From positions 12,187,041 to 12,251,040 of the forward strand of contig CM055902.1 of NCBI GenBank assembly GCA_029582155.1: DNA of 64,000 nucleotides, given 5' to 3'. The DNA comes from Panopea generosa. Taxonomy: Eukaryota; Mollusca; Bivalvia; Adapedonta; Hiatellidae. Below, one piece after another: positions 1-11,461 of this stretch; the first letter of the stretch is position 1; each line of letters starts with the position of its first letter. The notes beneath the pieces are model-generated. The model saw only the letters and a list, made by a program, of their open reading frames with translations. It was not told the origin of the DNA and did not search any database. The position numbers and the translations under genes are program-made.

Positions 1-660
1 AAATATTGCGGTATATCTGTGCAAGATTAGTAAACACATGACACTGCTTCGCCAATCAAGTTGAATATTTATATGAGACATGAACTTATGAACTTACACT
101 TACCGAGCAAAATTTGCATGTTTCCCTTCGGAACTCACTCGTGTGTTGTGAACCTGAAACAAGAACTCATATATCTTTTAAACGTCCAATATTTGAAACT
201 ATAATGAACTGGTCAATTGTTTATATTTTATATTTACAAATGGTGAATCTCTAAATTGCCCTTTACAGCATACGCCTTAATGACAAGTGTAGATTGCCAT
301 GGTATAACATTGCTTATAAAATATAAACATTCTCAATCTCACCACTGCGTTATTTGTATTCCACTAGACAGCAAATGACAATAACATATAAGATAAAAGT
401 CATAGCCGTAAAGTGAGACATGAAAACACAATAACTGCATAAACAAAACGACTACCGTAGGGAAAAAGTAATTTGTATTGCTTAAATAATGTTTTATCTA
501 ATTAACATATGAGCGAACTTACAGCGGAAACTTATTCTTTATTTACAAATGAGTGGTATAAAATCAGAGTTTTTTTATACATAATTATTTCATGACAATT
601 ATATATGCATTTAATAATTTCTAATAGCGATTAAGTGTCTGTGAGAATTATATGAGTAAA
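1..660. repeat. Alpha block, copy 1 (higher-order repeat)
   Basis: This non-coding block is matched with many substitutions and small indels by 7,640-8,235. Shared landmarks are the GCCAATCAAGTTGAATATTT segment near 52, the phrase around CCTTTACAGC near 260, and a TAACATATGAGCGA segment near 500. No open frame of note is present. Bases 661-779 hold nothing I recognise. Confidence 0.7.
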
Positions 661-1150
661 CAATAGTGCTCACTAATACAGATAATGTATTTGTGTGACT
701 CAAAACTCAGTTTAATGTTATTTATAAAAAAATGAGCAAACCGAAATCAACCTCAACCATTTGTTTTCACATTCTCTTAATAATTATTTGAAATTACTTA
801 ACATCTAAATCACCACACACATATACATTTACAGTCATTGCTCTTCTGTACTTACTTGTAAAATATAACGTGCAACATAATCGGTGAATGTAAAATATCA
901 GCATTTAAAAATGTCATTGAGGAAAATATCCAATTCAATGGTTACTAAACATTAAGACAACTTGTACATATATGCATTTATAGACGTGCAAAACAATATA
1001 ATAATTTTAATCAACTTTCACAATCTAAATATAAACGAGTTAATTGTATAGAGGTATATCATTAAACATAGAGACCATTAAAGATATTTTTGTTTAACAA
1101 TTTATCTCGTGTTTGATGACCATATTCGTGAAAGTGTATAGGCATTCGTT

Positions 1151-1548
1151 TAAGGTAGTTCGCAGCGAACGTATCGGATCTGGAGTAGTTCATAAAAAAG
1201 TGTACAATTGATATATGTAGTCCCAACTTTCGTTAAAGCTTTGTTTTTTTAATATTCTACCGCAGTTTTTCGTCAAGAACGTACTTTTATTGGACGATTT
1301 CCCCCGTTTTTCCTTTGTAAAATAATCAGTATTGATTCAAGTGTTTTCATTATCAATATTGAATTCCTTTTTTTATTTCCTGTGATTAGTATATAACTAT
1401 AATACAGGTGAAATACAAATAGTTTTACATTTACTTCGAATCATTACCCCGGTTTGATATAAATGCGGGTTTAAAAACGACGAATTTTAAAGATTCACGG
1501 TACAAAAACGCTCTGGTGCAAGTTCTAAATTATGACCGAATAAAACTA
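1151..1548 (+). repeat. Solo arm of the long foldback (P) element
   Basis: It starts TTAAGGTAGTTCGCAGCG and runs through the GCTTTGTTTTTTT and TACCGCAG-like core motifs to a conserved inner segment near 1,500. The same arm occurs at 2,350-2,763, 9,180-9,571 and 15,385-15,803 in this orientation, and reversed at about 4,990-5,170, 9,594-9,970 and 17,090-17,495. Only the copy at 9,180-9,970 still has both full arms. Confidence 0.6.
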
Positions 1549-1764
1549 GGGGCGTTCACGCTAGATTTCTGATCAATTCTAACTGAAACACTCAAAAAAT
1601 CACGACGTTCGCTTTTGATTTCGGGCCACGTCAAGATAACGCTGTTTAATACTGACGTAAAATTCGACGTCGTCCGAAATAGCAGGCAAACGTCGTGTGT
1701 TTTTCAGTGTTTTATTTTTAATTTGAATTCGAATTAATGAAAAAAAACTAGGGCGAGTACCTCC
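1549..1764. mobile_element. Hairpin MITE (H element), copy 1
   Basis: This is a 216-bp element with terminal inverted repeats. The left end begins GGGGCGTTCACGCTAG and the right end is the complement of a CTAGGGCGAGTACCTCC segment. An inner inverted repeat (about 1,600-1,635 against 1,665-1,702) contains ACGACGTT and CGTCGTGTG with a TTTCGG/CCGAAA core, so the whole element folds into one long hairpin. It lies at the inner end of a foldback arm. Two more copies are at 2,764-3,363 and 15,804-16,013. It has no coding capacity and the superfamily is not determined. Confidence 0.65.
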
Positions 1765-2763
1765 TCTTTTTCAGTCTAATTATAGTGAAATAAATAAAGT
1801 TTAAGGACTTGTACGTGAAATTTTGCAGTTTGAAGTTGTACAGTATTTGCTCGTGAGTTGGCAGATCTTAAGCCTATATATTCATAGTTTAAAACTATCT
1901 CCAATACAAATAATTAAACTCTTTGTTGCTCAAAGCTCTAGTTTCATGTAATTATTTGAAATTGCTTTACACCTAAATCACCACAAACGTGAACATTTAC
2001 AATCATTGCACTTCTGTAATTACTGGTAAAATATAACGTGCATTACAATCAGTAAATGTGAAGTATCAGCATTTAAAAATATCAAAATGTTATGTTTAGT
2101 GAAACCAGGGTCAACAATTCAATGGTAACTAAACATTAAGACAACTTGTACATATATGCATTTATAGACGTGCAAAACAATATAGTTTAACTCAATTTTA
2201 ACAATTTAATATAAACGAGTTAATCATATAGTGGTTTATCATTAAACATAGAAACCATTAAACATATTTTTATTAAATGTGACATTTCTTAACAATTTAT
2301 CTCGTGTTTGATGAACACTATTAGCGAAAATTGTATAAGCATTTAATTTAATTTAATTGAATGTAGTTCACTGCGTTCATATCGGATATTTAGACATCTA
2401 ATGTAGTTCATCAATAAACGGTACAATTGATCATTTAAGCTTTGTTTTTATATAGTACCGCAGCTTCTTATTAACAGGGCCTCCTCGTGGTACTTATTTA
2501 TCGGACGATTTTCGCTATTTTTCCGTTATAAAATAATCAATATTGAGTAATGTTTTGGCAATAACATTATTGAATTACTTTAGTTCCTGTGATATGATTA
2601 TAACTTTCATGCAAATAAAATACAATTTGTATTGCCTTCACATCTAATCATTACGCCGGGGTTGATATAAATACGGGTTTAAAAATGACAACATTTGAAG
2701 ATTCACGGCTAATAATCTGCAAAAACGCTTTGGTACGATTTCTAAAACATAACCGCATAAAAC

Positions 2764-3363
2764 AAGGGTAGTTCACGCTATTTTTTCTTCAATTTTAATT
2801 TCAATTTTAAATATTTGCCCCCCTGCAATCAGCCTTAATGAACTATATAGATTTACTGCATTTCATTTCCCAATGAAAAACACTTGCAGCTGGATAAAAA
2901 GGACCAGTTTGCAATTCATTGGTTACACGATTTTGTTTTGCTTGTGAGACGCCACGTTGCCGTTAGTTTCAAATGACGTTTGCCGTAAGTTGCCCTACAA
3001 ATATGTGCACTTATTCAGTATGTTGACAACGTCGCCATTACATTCATGACATTGGCTTTGCGGTTTAATGCTAATATTTTGCTTTTAAATATCAAAATGG
3101 CATAAAAAAAACGCATAGTTTTATCTAAAGTAGCTGGAGATTATAATATATATATCAATTCGGCTTTTAATCCTTAATTGAATCACTTGCAAAAAACACG
3201 ACGTTCGGTTGTGATTTTGGACGACGTCAAGAGAACGCCATTTAATACTAACATAAAATACGACGTCGTCCGAAATAGCAAGCAAACGTCGTGTGTTTTT
3301 AAGTGTTACATTTTTAATTTGAATTCAAATTGATGAAAAAAAAAACTAGCGTGAACACCCCCT
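2764..3363. mobile_element. Hairpin MITE (H element), copy 2, interrupted
   Basis: The left end near 2,765 (AGGGTAGTTCACGC) and right end near 3,363 (CTAGCGTGAACACCCCC) are the two terminal repeats. The inner ACGACGT hairpin lies at about 3,199-3,295. The left arm breaks near 2,809 and resumes near 3,175, and the intervening DNA is absent from copies 1 and 3, so it is a later insertion. Confidence 0.6.
2809..3174. mobile_element. Unclassified interspersed repeat nested in MITE copy 2
   Basis: This segment of about 365 bp has a second copy at about 51,836-52,130. Shared landmarks include CTGCAATC-GGCC near the start, ACACTTGCAGCTGG, AAAAGGACCAGTTTGCA, CACGATTTTGTTTTGCT, CGCCGTTAGTTTCA-like, GCCGTAAGTTG and GGCGGTTTAATGC-like near the end. 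I see no clear terminal repeats, target duplication or open frame, so its class is unknown. Confidence 0.6.
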
Positions 3364-3519
3364 CTTTTTAGTTCTTTTTAGTAAAATGAATAAAGTTATG
3401 GACTTGTATGTGAAATTTTGCATTTTGAAGTTGTATATTATTTGCTTGTGAGGTTGCAGATCTTAAGCCTAGATATTCATAGTTCTAAAACTATTTCTAA
3501 TACAAATAATTAATCTTAT

Positions 3520-3790
3520 TCGAAATACTGTCGATGAAGATGAAGTATTTATGGCTGACCAGCGAAAAACCAATTGTTATGCACGACAATATACCTTTCC
3601 CAATTTGTATTAAACCATAGTGTAATTAACAAGAACAAAATTATGTTTCGTTTCCTCTGCGCCAGCCCACGTTTCTTCTTCGTTCAATCCCAGTTACATC
3701 TGTTAGTGTAGGTCATAGTTTCTGTCCATGTGATTCATAGTTTTCTGATATGATGTCTTTGTTAAGATATTTTTGCAAATTATTTTTTAA
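3520..3790. repeat. Gamma block, copy 1 (truncated)
   Basis: It matches 16,090-16,400 and 8,235-8,350. A shared landmark is TTTCGTTTCCTCTGCGCCAG (3,651) and the GTTACATCTGTTAGTGTAGG region. It stops near 3,780 and joins directly to the delta block, whereas the other two copies continue into epsilon, P and zeta. This copy therefore lacks about 3.8 kb. Confidence 0.6.
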
Positions 3791-6500
3791 GTCTTACGAA
3801 AATCAGAACACACTTTTCCAGAAGAGTTCATGATACGAGTATAATACAATTAAATTTTATCGTTGCAAAGGTGAGTATCCGTCCGTCCATCCGCCCGTTT
3901 GTTTGTCCTTCATTCCGTTAATCCGCCGTCAGCCAAACCATCAATTAACGTTGAATTGTATAAATATTGATGGGAATGGAATAACGCTTCATAAACCTGG
4001 CAAAAGGAGTGTCTAATATGACCATAGCTTTGTCCCTTGTTGCACGTAGACATTTGTGTCCAAGTCCATTAAATATTCAATATTTAATTAACGATTCGGT
4101 AGCTGCACCTATATTCTGTGATATTTTCTACTTTATATTATTTTAAGAAACATGCACTAAATAAATAATCAACATGTTCAAACGATTTGCACTTAATTGC
4201 AATTATCGGAAATTGAAAACTGAAGCTTTTGACACTATAATTATGACAAACATCGTAGTCACATTTAAACTAAATTCTATACAAGTTTGCGAAATTCATA
4301 TAAACATGGGAGAAAATATCAAAAATACAGTGTGCATGACAGTTAGCAGAAGTATTGTGTCACGACACAGTCTCAACATTGCTTCAAGTTATTAATATCT
4401 TATCATTTTCTTTTATTTCTTTAACCAGATTTACTCTTTACAAATGTTTGTATATGACATTTGTACAACTATCATTTACTCACCTCATAATTTGTGTCGT
4501 TCAACCTAAAAGCTTCAAACGTCTAATGAAACAACACACCATTCGTCAAGCATTCACATTACAGAAGCAGAAAAGAACACATGTTTCTGAAAGAGTGCAT
4601 ATCATAACTTTATTTATATGATAGCGTTTAAATAATCAGAGTTAAATATTTTGTTCTTTAAATATCGGCCTGATAGGTTTTGACTTTTTAAAGACAAAGC
4701 GCAAGTTATAATCGCTGAAATATCTTCAAACATAATAATAAGTTTGAAATAATTAAAAAGCACATAAATATCTATAATAACAAAAAACCGAATGATTAAG
4801 AATTTCAAACGAAAGAAAACGTGACAAACAGCGATATTTAAATCAGAGCGCTCAATCGAAAAATTAAATTTCTAAATATACATATCAAACAGGCAATGAC
4901 TGGAAACCTTTGCTTCGTCAGTCGCATTCTATTAGACTATACAATTAATCAATATGCAGCTCAGGCAGTGGATGTAATCGAAATCAAACTGTCGTCCGAA
5001 AACTACGTACCACCAGGAGCCGCTGTTAACGAGAAACTGCACTACTATTTTAAAAATACGAAGCTAAAACGAAAACAGAGACTTCATATATCGATTTTTA
5101 CAGACTTTTGATATATAATGCGAGATGTCAAAACATCCTATAGCAACACCGCAAACTACCTTCAACTGGTATGTTTTAATGCTGCAAGTTGATTGACTGA
5201 TTAACTGATAAATGTTCTGTCCAATTTTCGGCGAAAAAAATATCACTTGGTAAAGAAGTTCGAATCACACGTGCAAACCGTGACCAATGCGACTCGTGAA
5301 AGGACATGGCTGAATAGGTATATTTTTACCAATGCATATCGGATATCATCGATAATTTTTGAAAACAATTGAATTCTACCGAAGGCGTTTCCTTTTCGTT
5401 TTCGTTGCGAGAGTATATTTAGTCAATCAAAGAATGCACATTGTACATTTCTCAAGTCATAAACAAGGATTGAATTTAAATTGTAAAATAATTTTCCATA
5501 TAATTGAAGCTACTTAGAACTTTCAATAAAACCTTTGAAATGACAAACCAAATGTGAATCAAACATCGATTCGATATAATCGTATTACTTAATCACATTG
5601 TGTGTGAACACTTTTAACTTGAGTCTCAGGTGAAAATATATTATTTAAGATGTGTGCCAAATGCACATTGATCAATATTACAAACGCACGTGAAGGGTCG
5701 ACAAGTTAAATAAGTATACAAAGTTTGACATTTTAAAATTGTATTTTATATTAATTGTGCACATTATATATAATTAAGAATCGAGTTATGATCAATGTAG
5801 ATATCCATAACATGACATCACTTCGAAACTCGTTGCTAATATATATTGCATATACTAGTAATATATTTAAGCTCGAATGTGCTCATGTGGGCTGAGTCGC
5901 GACCCCTGACGCGAGCGATCATCACTCTGTTCAGTTGACTAAGGCACAACTTTGCTAAAATTGCATTTGATCAGACAGTAGAAGACAATAAAATCGAGCA
6001 TAAAATAGCAGTTAATTAACACTTGTCTTAGTTATATAATTAAAAGGTCAATACGACCAATGAAACATATTTAATTAAAAAAACGTATGTGATGTAGACA
6101 TCTCTAAGTCTCTCATATCAAATCTGATGTACCGCAGTAAAATATTGACGCCTTCATTCGGACAATCTCGTATTCTCAATATCCAGTTTACCTCCGTTGC
6201 AGCGGCGAGGCTCTGTAAAATTAAATACAAAATTAAATATCGACATTGACAATGAGTTATACGACTGCACCCATGGTGTTTGCAAGATTACCGATTCTGT
6301 TAGACATGGTTAAGTATGATGGACTCATTAACAATAGCATCACCCATTCTAGAGCATTGTTAGTTTTAATATCGGCTTAAATTCATTCGAAACGTTTATG
6401 GATACAGCCATATACGCTGCGATCTCAGAGTAATCTTATTCAGTTGCAACTATATTTCGAGATTGATTGGTTACTTGAAAGGTGTATTTTTTTTTATTAA
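3790..6500. repeat. Delta block, copy 1
   Basis: It matches 12,190-14,560 and 19,490-20,405. It begins with ACGAAAATCAGAACACA-like sequence, then a short GTCCGTCCATCCG-type pyrimidine-rich stretch near 3,880, and ends in the M module (6,150-6,480). Relative to copy 2 it has two extra stretches: about 4,572-4,808, and about 4,888-5,345, the latter carrying a reversed foldback arm (about 4,990-5,170). No convincing gene is present. A short frame at 4,243-4,395 is treated in the findings. Confidence 0.7.
6150..6480. repeat. M module, copy 1
   Basis: One of four copies (also 8,600-9,000, 13,890-14,240 and 16,730-16,948). Landmarks are ATATCGACATTG, TGCACCCATGGTGTTTGCAA and ATCGGCTTA near the middle. 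It ends the delta block here, but the same module begins the epsilon block elsewhere, so the repeat unit contains an internal duplication. Confidence 0.65.
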
Positions 6501-7639
6501 AGTAAGTAATATTTGTTTCATTTACTTTTACGTATAACTGTTTGAGAACAAAATCTATTGATGAATTATACTTAATTGTTTGTAAAATTATATTTTTCTA
6601 ACAATAACCATGTAGTATAATGTTGCGTTAAAAAGTAGGCGTTCTGTTTAGTAAAAAATGTACTGTGTTTAAATAAATTTTAGTAGATATTTCTTCAACA
6701 TTTTGATCTTTTTCAGATTTTTAATTTAGTGATTTGATTTCATGTATTTTGTTTTAGATATTATAAAATAATCGGCTCTACTCTATTCATTTGTATATAT
6801 TGTTCAAATCACTTAAAATTTTTAAACCGGCGATATAACACTTTTCATATTTTCATTACATTTTCAAATTGTAAGTATTTTCAGAATTTATTAAATTAAT
6901 CAAGGTCCTGTTGGAATTTCAAAGATATTTTTGTCATAATACCTTCAACTTTGCATATTTTAATTTTATTCTATAATTATATATTTGTAAACATGGGATA
7001 ATAATTCATTTTTGTTTTAGTACAATAAATAGACTAAAAGTTAATATTATAAAGTTGTACACATTTCGCTTCAAGTTATCCCTACATGTATCGCCTACTT
7101 TATATGGTAAGCAACAAATATACCAAAAGTTGAAATCGCTATATTTGTGGCTGTAATCGTTGAATATATCAATATCCACAACACCGTAACACTAATAATT
7201 TCTATAAAGAAAATAAACTATATCAATAAAAAAAATCATGACACGAAACATCTGAAAATGTCCCAAATATATTTCACCGTCGATTATTTAACCGTTTTTA
7301 AATATAATGCAACACAATTATAAACTAAGGCTGTTAATTATTTAAGAAGAAGATTAGAACGTCATCAGGTCATACAGTAATGTTTTTTTGACTAGTAATA
7401 ACAACATAATTAAACTTTGCTTTTAATTGGGACTCTCTATTAGTAGAAGTTTGAACACGTCGGACGTTCATAAACTTGACCAATGACGGACTATATTCTG
7501 TTGATAATCATAAAGTTTTTACGATGATTAAAGAATGTTCGTCAAGTTTATTATGAAATCAAGGCATACGTGAATATTTTACTCTTATGAAATGTGAATT
7601 TAACAGCTTAATGGGATTATTAAGATGCATTATGATAAA
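6500..7639. other. AT-rich stretch with no recognised feature
   Basis: Very AT-rich sequence between the delta and alpha blocks. I see no open frame, tRNA-like motif or tandem repeat, and no counterpart elsewhere in the array apart from weak similarity of its first 300 bases to 14,240-14,560. Confidence 0.5.
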
Positions 7640-8235
7640 ATGATAAGGCTTAGCCAATCAAGTTGAATATTTAAATGAGATATAAACTGATAAACTTACA
7701 TTTACCGAGCAAAATTTGCATGAACCGCTTCGGAACTCACTCGTGTGAAATGGACGTCGCACACGTACATACGTATATTTTAAACCCCCATTATCTGAAA
7801 CCATTATAAACAGTTCAATAGTTCATATTTAAATACAACAATTAACAAACGGTGAAATTCTCTAAGTTGCCCTTTACAGCGTACGCCTTAATGACAATTG
7901 CAGATTGTCATAGCATTAAACTGCTAATCAAAAATAAACATCTATATCTCATCACTGCGTTATATGTATTCCACTAAACAGCAAATGACAATTACTGATA
8001 AGATAAAAGTCATAGCCGTAAAGTGAGACATAATAACTTAAGAAAACGCAATGATTGCATAAAACAAAACGACAATCGTAGGAAAAATGTAATTTGTAAT
8101 GCTTAAGTAATGTTTTATCTAATTAACATATGAGCGAGCTTACGGCGGAAACTTATTCTTATTAGTGGTATAAAATCAGAGATGTTGATACATAAATATT
8201 TCATGACAATTATATTTGCATTTAGTAATTTCTAT
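7640..8235. repeat. Alpha block, copy 2
   Basis: Diverged direct copy of 1-660, with the same landmark phrases in the same order. It joins straight to a gamma block near 8,235, so the beta block found between alpha and gamma on the left is missing here. Confidence 0.7.
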
Positions 8236-8590
8236 CTTCTTTCACTCCCAGTTACGCCTTCTAGTGTAGGTAATAGTTCATTTGATTCATTATTTTCTGA
8301 TATATTATCTTTGTTTAATTGGTTTTGTTAAATGTTTGATTAAATTATTGATATATATTTTTATACCATTTTGGGTGTAAACTTTTCTTAGACTGGCACT
8401 TACAACAAATTTCATTTCATACTTAGATTCCTACCTAACAAAGTTACTCCCTCCACACAAAACAGATAAAATTACTTAATTTAAGTTCCCTGTGCTTGTT
8501 GTAACACATGTCAGTAACACTCTCTTCTTATTTGTTATTAACTAATATCGTATAATAAATATTACATCCATGCTTACAACAGTGGCGTTG
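8235..8590. repeat. Gamma block, copy 2
   Basis: It matches 16,250-16,600 and the left part of 3,520-3,790. Shared landmarks are the CTTCTAGTGTAGGT region, CTTTTCTTAGACTGGCAC and ACATCCATGCTTACAACA near the right end. No coding potential is seen. Confidence 0.6.
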
Positions 8591-8599
8591 TCATTTCAA

Positions 8600-9000
8600 T
8601 AAGATTATTCATTTATTCCCTCGTCTGTTAGCCACCGGTGGCATAAAATACGCTTAATACCCAAATAAAGATACACACACAAAAAACAATAGTTCACCTC
8701 AGAATAAACGACAGAGGTCAGTACATAATTCAACAGAAAAATAAATATCGACGTTGGCAATACGTTGTACGACTGCAACCATGGTATTTGCAATATTACA
8801 TATTCTGTAAGACAGAGTTAAAAATGATGGACACATAAGCTTCACTTACGCTATAGTATTGTGAGAGTTTTTATATCGGCTTATATTTATTCGGAATGTT
8901 TACGGATACAGGCCTCTACCATATTATCTTAGACTAAGCTTACTCAGTTGTAACTATATTTCCAAACTGATCGGTGGGAGTGCTTGGATGGAGTATTAGT
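8600..9000. repeat. M module, copy 2 (epsilon block)
   Basis: It matches 16,620-16,948 and the other M modules. Its left edge, about 8,622-8,665 (CGTCTGTTAGCC then GGCATAAAATACGC), resembles the 3' part of the SINEs at 39,595-39,935, so an old SINE tail may be fused to it. A 62-codon minus-strand frame at 8,605-8,793 resembles frames at 13,839-14,042 and 16,631-16,831. I treat these as products of shared ancestry, not as genes. Confidence 0.55.
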
Positions 9001-9179
9001 ATATAGCTGGAGTAAGTAATGTTTTGGTTTCGGTGTGAGCCGTGTTTTGTTTTAAAAAGAAATGAATTACATTTATTTAAATAGTCATTTTTAAACTTAT
9101 ATTTTAGTGTTAATATATGTGTTCTATTATTTGTTTTACAAATAATAATTGTGTTTAAAAACAGCAATAACAATCTCAT

Positions 9180-9970
9180 TTAAGATAGTTCGTGGCGTTC
9201 TTATCGAATTATTTTACATTTCTCGTAAACCGTACAACTGATCTATGAAGTTTCAGCTTTCGTTTAAGCTTTGTTTCTTTTATATAGTACCGCAGTTTCT
9301 CGTTAACGGCGCGCTCCGGTGATACGTAATTTTCTAACGAATTTCACCGTTTTTCACTTGTAAAACAATAAATATTGTGTTAGATTTTTTTTTCAATAAA
9401 ACTATTAAATTACTTTATTTCCTGTGATAAGATTATAACTTTGATGCAGATAAAATACAATTTGTATTGCCTTTACATCTAATCCGGGGTTGAAATAAAT
9501 GAGTTTTAAAAAAAAACAACGAAATTTGAACATTCGCGGCTTATTTTGCAAAAACACTCTTATACAAGTTCTTCAATTTTACATCTCAAAGTTGTACATT
9601 CGTACCAGTGCATTTAGCGCAATCAAGCGTGAATATTTACAATTTGTTTTTAAATCCGTATTTAATCAACCTGGCGTAATGATTAGGTGTAAAGTTAACA
9701 TAAATTACGTTTTATCTGTATTTAATTATACTCTCATGACAGGAAATAAAATAAGTAATTATTGAAACAATTTTCAATTAATCTTGACCATTTTATAAGG
9801 AAAAAACTGTGAAAATAGTCCGAACACATGTACTTCTAAGAAGGCGCTATTAAAGAGATTGTGTGGAACAATATTAAAAAAAACAACAACAAAGCTAAAA
9901 CGAAAGCTGATACTGATACGCCAGATGTAAGAAAACGTCAGATGTCAGGAACGCCGCGATCTACCTTTAA
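9180..9970. mobile_element. Long foldback (P) element, complete copy
   Basis: The left arm is about 9,180-9,571 and the right arm about 9,594-9,970, with a centre of roughly 20 bases. The arms are diverged inverted copies throughout. The outer ends read TTAAGATAGTTCGTGGCG and, on the other strand, TTAAAGGTAGATCGCGGCG. Next come AGCTTTCGTTTAAGCTTTG against AGCTTTCGTTTTAGCTTTG, a TTTATTTCCTGTGAT against TTTATTTCCTGTCAT core, then ACATCTAATC against ACACCTAATC. This is a non-autonomous foldback or long-TIR DNA transposon. The open frame at 9,499-9,765 runs across the centre and is an arm artefact. Confidence 0.7.
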
Positions 9971-10757
9971 TAAGATATCTGCAATTAAATCAGGGCATGT
10001 TCTTATTTATAAATCTTAAGCAAAAAAAATAGGTTTTACTTTTAATAACTGATGAATATTCATAATGATACTATAAGAGTATCAAAATAGATGAACATGT
10101 TAGTTGTAATAGATAAAAAATAATGTTCATTAATGGTCATTGTCCAATACAATACGCCAGACCCAATCAGCTCAATATTTAACGATTGTAAACCCCATGA
10201 TCGAGAAACCGGCTTCAGTCTCTGTTATAAATGGCCGCGAACTTTATTCTGCGATAATTAATTTCCAACAACTGAATACGAATGCTTTTCAATATAAGTC
10301 AATAGCAGTGGCAGAAGTCAGTGACTTCTAGAGTTAAACTGTACTTACTCGTTTACTGCCTAGCCAATCGCTGGTACAATTATTAGAAGTATGGCGCTGG
10401 CCGCCGTTAAACAACTGAAATATTGTTAAAAAGTGCTAAAAAACGACGCATCCAATCAAACAAATCCGATAAACTTAACCGTTCTATAGAGTGGGGTGGT
10501 TTTCATATTCATTCATAAAGACGTCATATTTTTACCAACGTTTGCAAGAAAGTTTGGGCACAGAATAAATAGTCAAATAAACTCTCACAATTATTTTATC
10601 TGTCACGGTAAGCTAGAAAGTCTCAAGTATAGTTGGATACGACCCCTGATATTCAGGTTTATATTCCCCAGAGTCATTTTCTGCTGCTGGCCATTCCAAG
10701 ACTGTGACCCATATTGCCACATATTATCTTTGTATATTTTGACATAGTATGCTTACC
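9971..10757. repeat. Zeta block, copy 1 (5' part)
   Basis: It matches 17,495-18,317, with landmarks such as AATACGCCAGACC near 10,150 and GTGACTTCTAGAGT near 10,320. At about 10,375-10,465 the sequence resembles the tail of a common molluscan SINE (GCCGCCGTTAAACAACTGAA), and the same place in copy 2 is 17,885-17,975. No gene is seen. Confidence 0.6.
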
Positions 10758-11048
10758 GCAGCAGTGATCTAGTGGTAAAATATCCATCTCGCATGCGGAA
10801 GGTCTTTGGTTCAATCCTCTGCCTGGTCATACCAAAGTAAAATAATATTAATGGCTTAATGCTCAGTATTTAGAGGATAGTTTTCGATCTGGTCGGCCCG
10901 GTGTCAGTAAATGTGACATAATTTGGTATCATACCATGTGTTTGCGGCATGAAACTCCCGTGTGGCAGCACTAAGAAAAAACTATCTCTAGTAGACACCG
11001 TCGGAATATAACTGTATAAACGACTGTTGAAAACGACGCTGATCACCA
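10758..11048 (+). mobile_element. tRNA-headed SINE (V-SINE type), copy 1
   Basis: The head has an A-box-like GATCTAGTGGTAAAATATCC and a B-box-like GGTTCAATCCT, spaced as in a tRNA (Gly- or Ala-like). The body runs through GATCTGGTCGGCCC, GGTATCATACCATGTG, GCGGCATGAAACTCCC, AAAAACTATCTCTAGTAGAC and CACCGTCGGAATATAAC. The layout recalls RUDI, a V-SINE family known from molluscs, but I could not check this. A paralogous copy lies at 18,318-18,618 at the same place in the repeat unit, and a reversed relic at 48,285-48,495. The tRNA-like part is too altered to be a working tRNA gene. Confidence 0.75.
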
Positions 11049-11060
11049 AACAACATCAAC

Positions 11061-11461
11061 TTATTCCGTCATTGAAGCAATGGCTACTGATTTTATCGAC
11101 GTGTCTGTCTAATCGTACGTCTCTCGTTCGTTATATAATAGACATATACAACAACAACAGCAACTTATTCCGTCATTAAAGCTATGACTACTGATTTCAT
11201 CGACGTGTCTGGCTAATTGTACGTCTCTCGTTCGTAATATAATAGACATATACAACAACAACAGCAACTTATTCCGTCATCGAGGATGTTACTACTGATT
11301 CCATCGACGTGTCTGTCTAATCTTACGTCTCTCGTTCGTTATATAATATACATATACAACAACAACAGCAACTTATTCCGTCATTGAAGCTATGGCTACT
11401 GATTTCATCGACGTGTCATTAAAGTTGTACGTCTCTCGTTCGTTATATATTAGACATATTT
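11061..11461. repeat. 104-bp tandem repeat, 4 copies
   Basis: Units begin with TTATTCCGTCAT at 11,061, 11,165, 11,269 and 11,373, an exact spacing of 104 bp. Each unit contains CTGATTTCATCGACGTGTC, TACGTCTCTCGTTCGTTATA and ACAACAACAGCAAC. The array follows directly on the 3' end of the SINE. The paralogous array at 18,631-19,135 has five units. Confidence 0.9.

Larger units (their letters stand above)
780..1950. repeat. Beta block, copy 1 (about 1.17 kb tandem with copy 2)
   Basis: The block opens with TAATTATTTGAAATTACTTA. The same opening recurs near 1,950 and near 14,630, so copies 1 and 2 are adjacent direct repeats offset by about 1,170 bp. Its right half carries a solo arm of the foldback element (1,151-1,548) and a hairpin MITE (1,549-1,764). 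Confidence 0.7.
1950..3520. repeat. Beta block, copy 2
   Basis: This second tandem copy of the 780-1,950 block has the same order: flank, foldback arm (about 2,350-2,763), then H-type MITE (2,764-3,363). It is longer than copy 1 because a separate repeat of about 365 bp sits inside the MITE. Confidence 0.65.

Noticed and set aside
9499-9765. 88-codon frame
   Set aside because: It spans the centre of the foldback element, and its sequence is explained by the two arms.
10758-10830. Possible tRNA gene (A and B boxes)
   Set aside because: The acceptor and anticodon stems do not pair properly, and the sequence continues into a SINE body that is shared with 18,318 and 48,285. It is a tRNA-derived SINE head. 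The same applies to the heads at 18,318, 29,030, 34,704, 36,560, 47,881 and 51,320.
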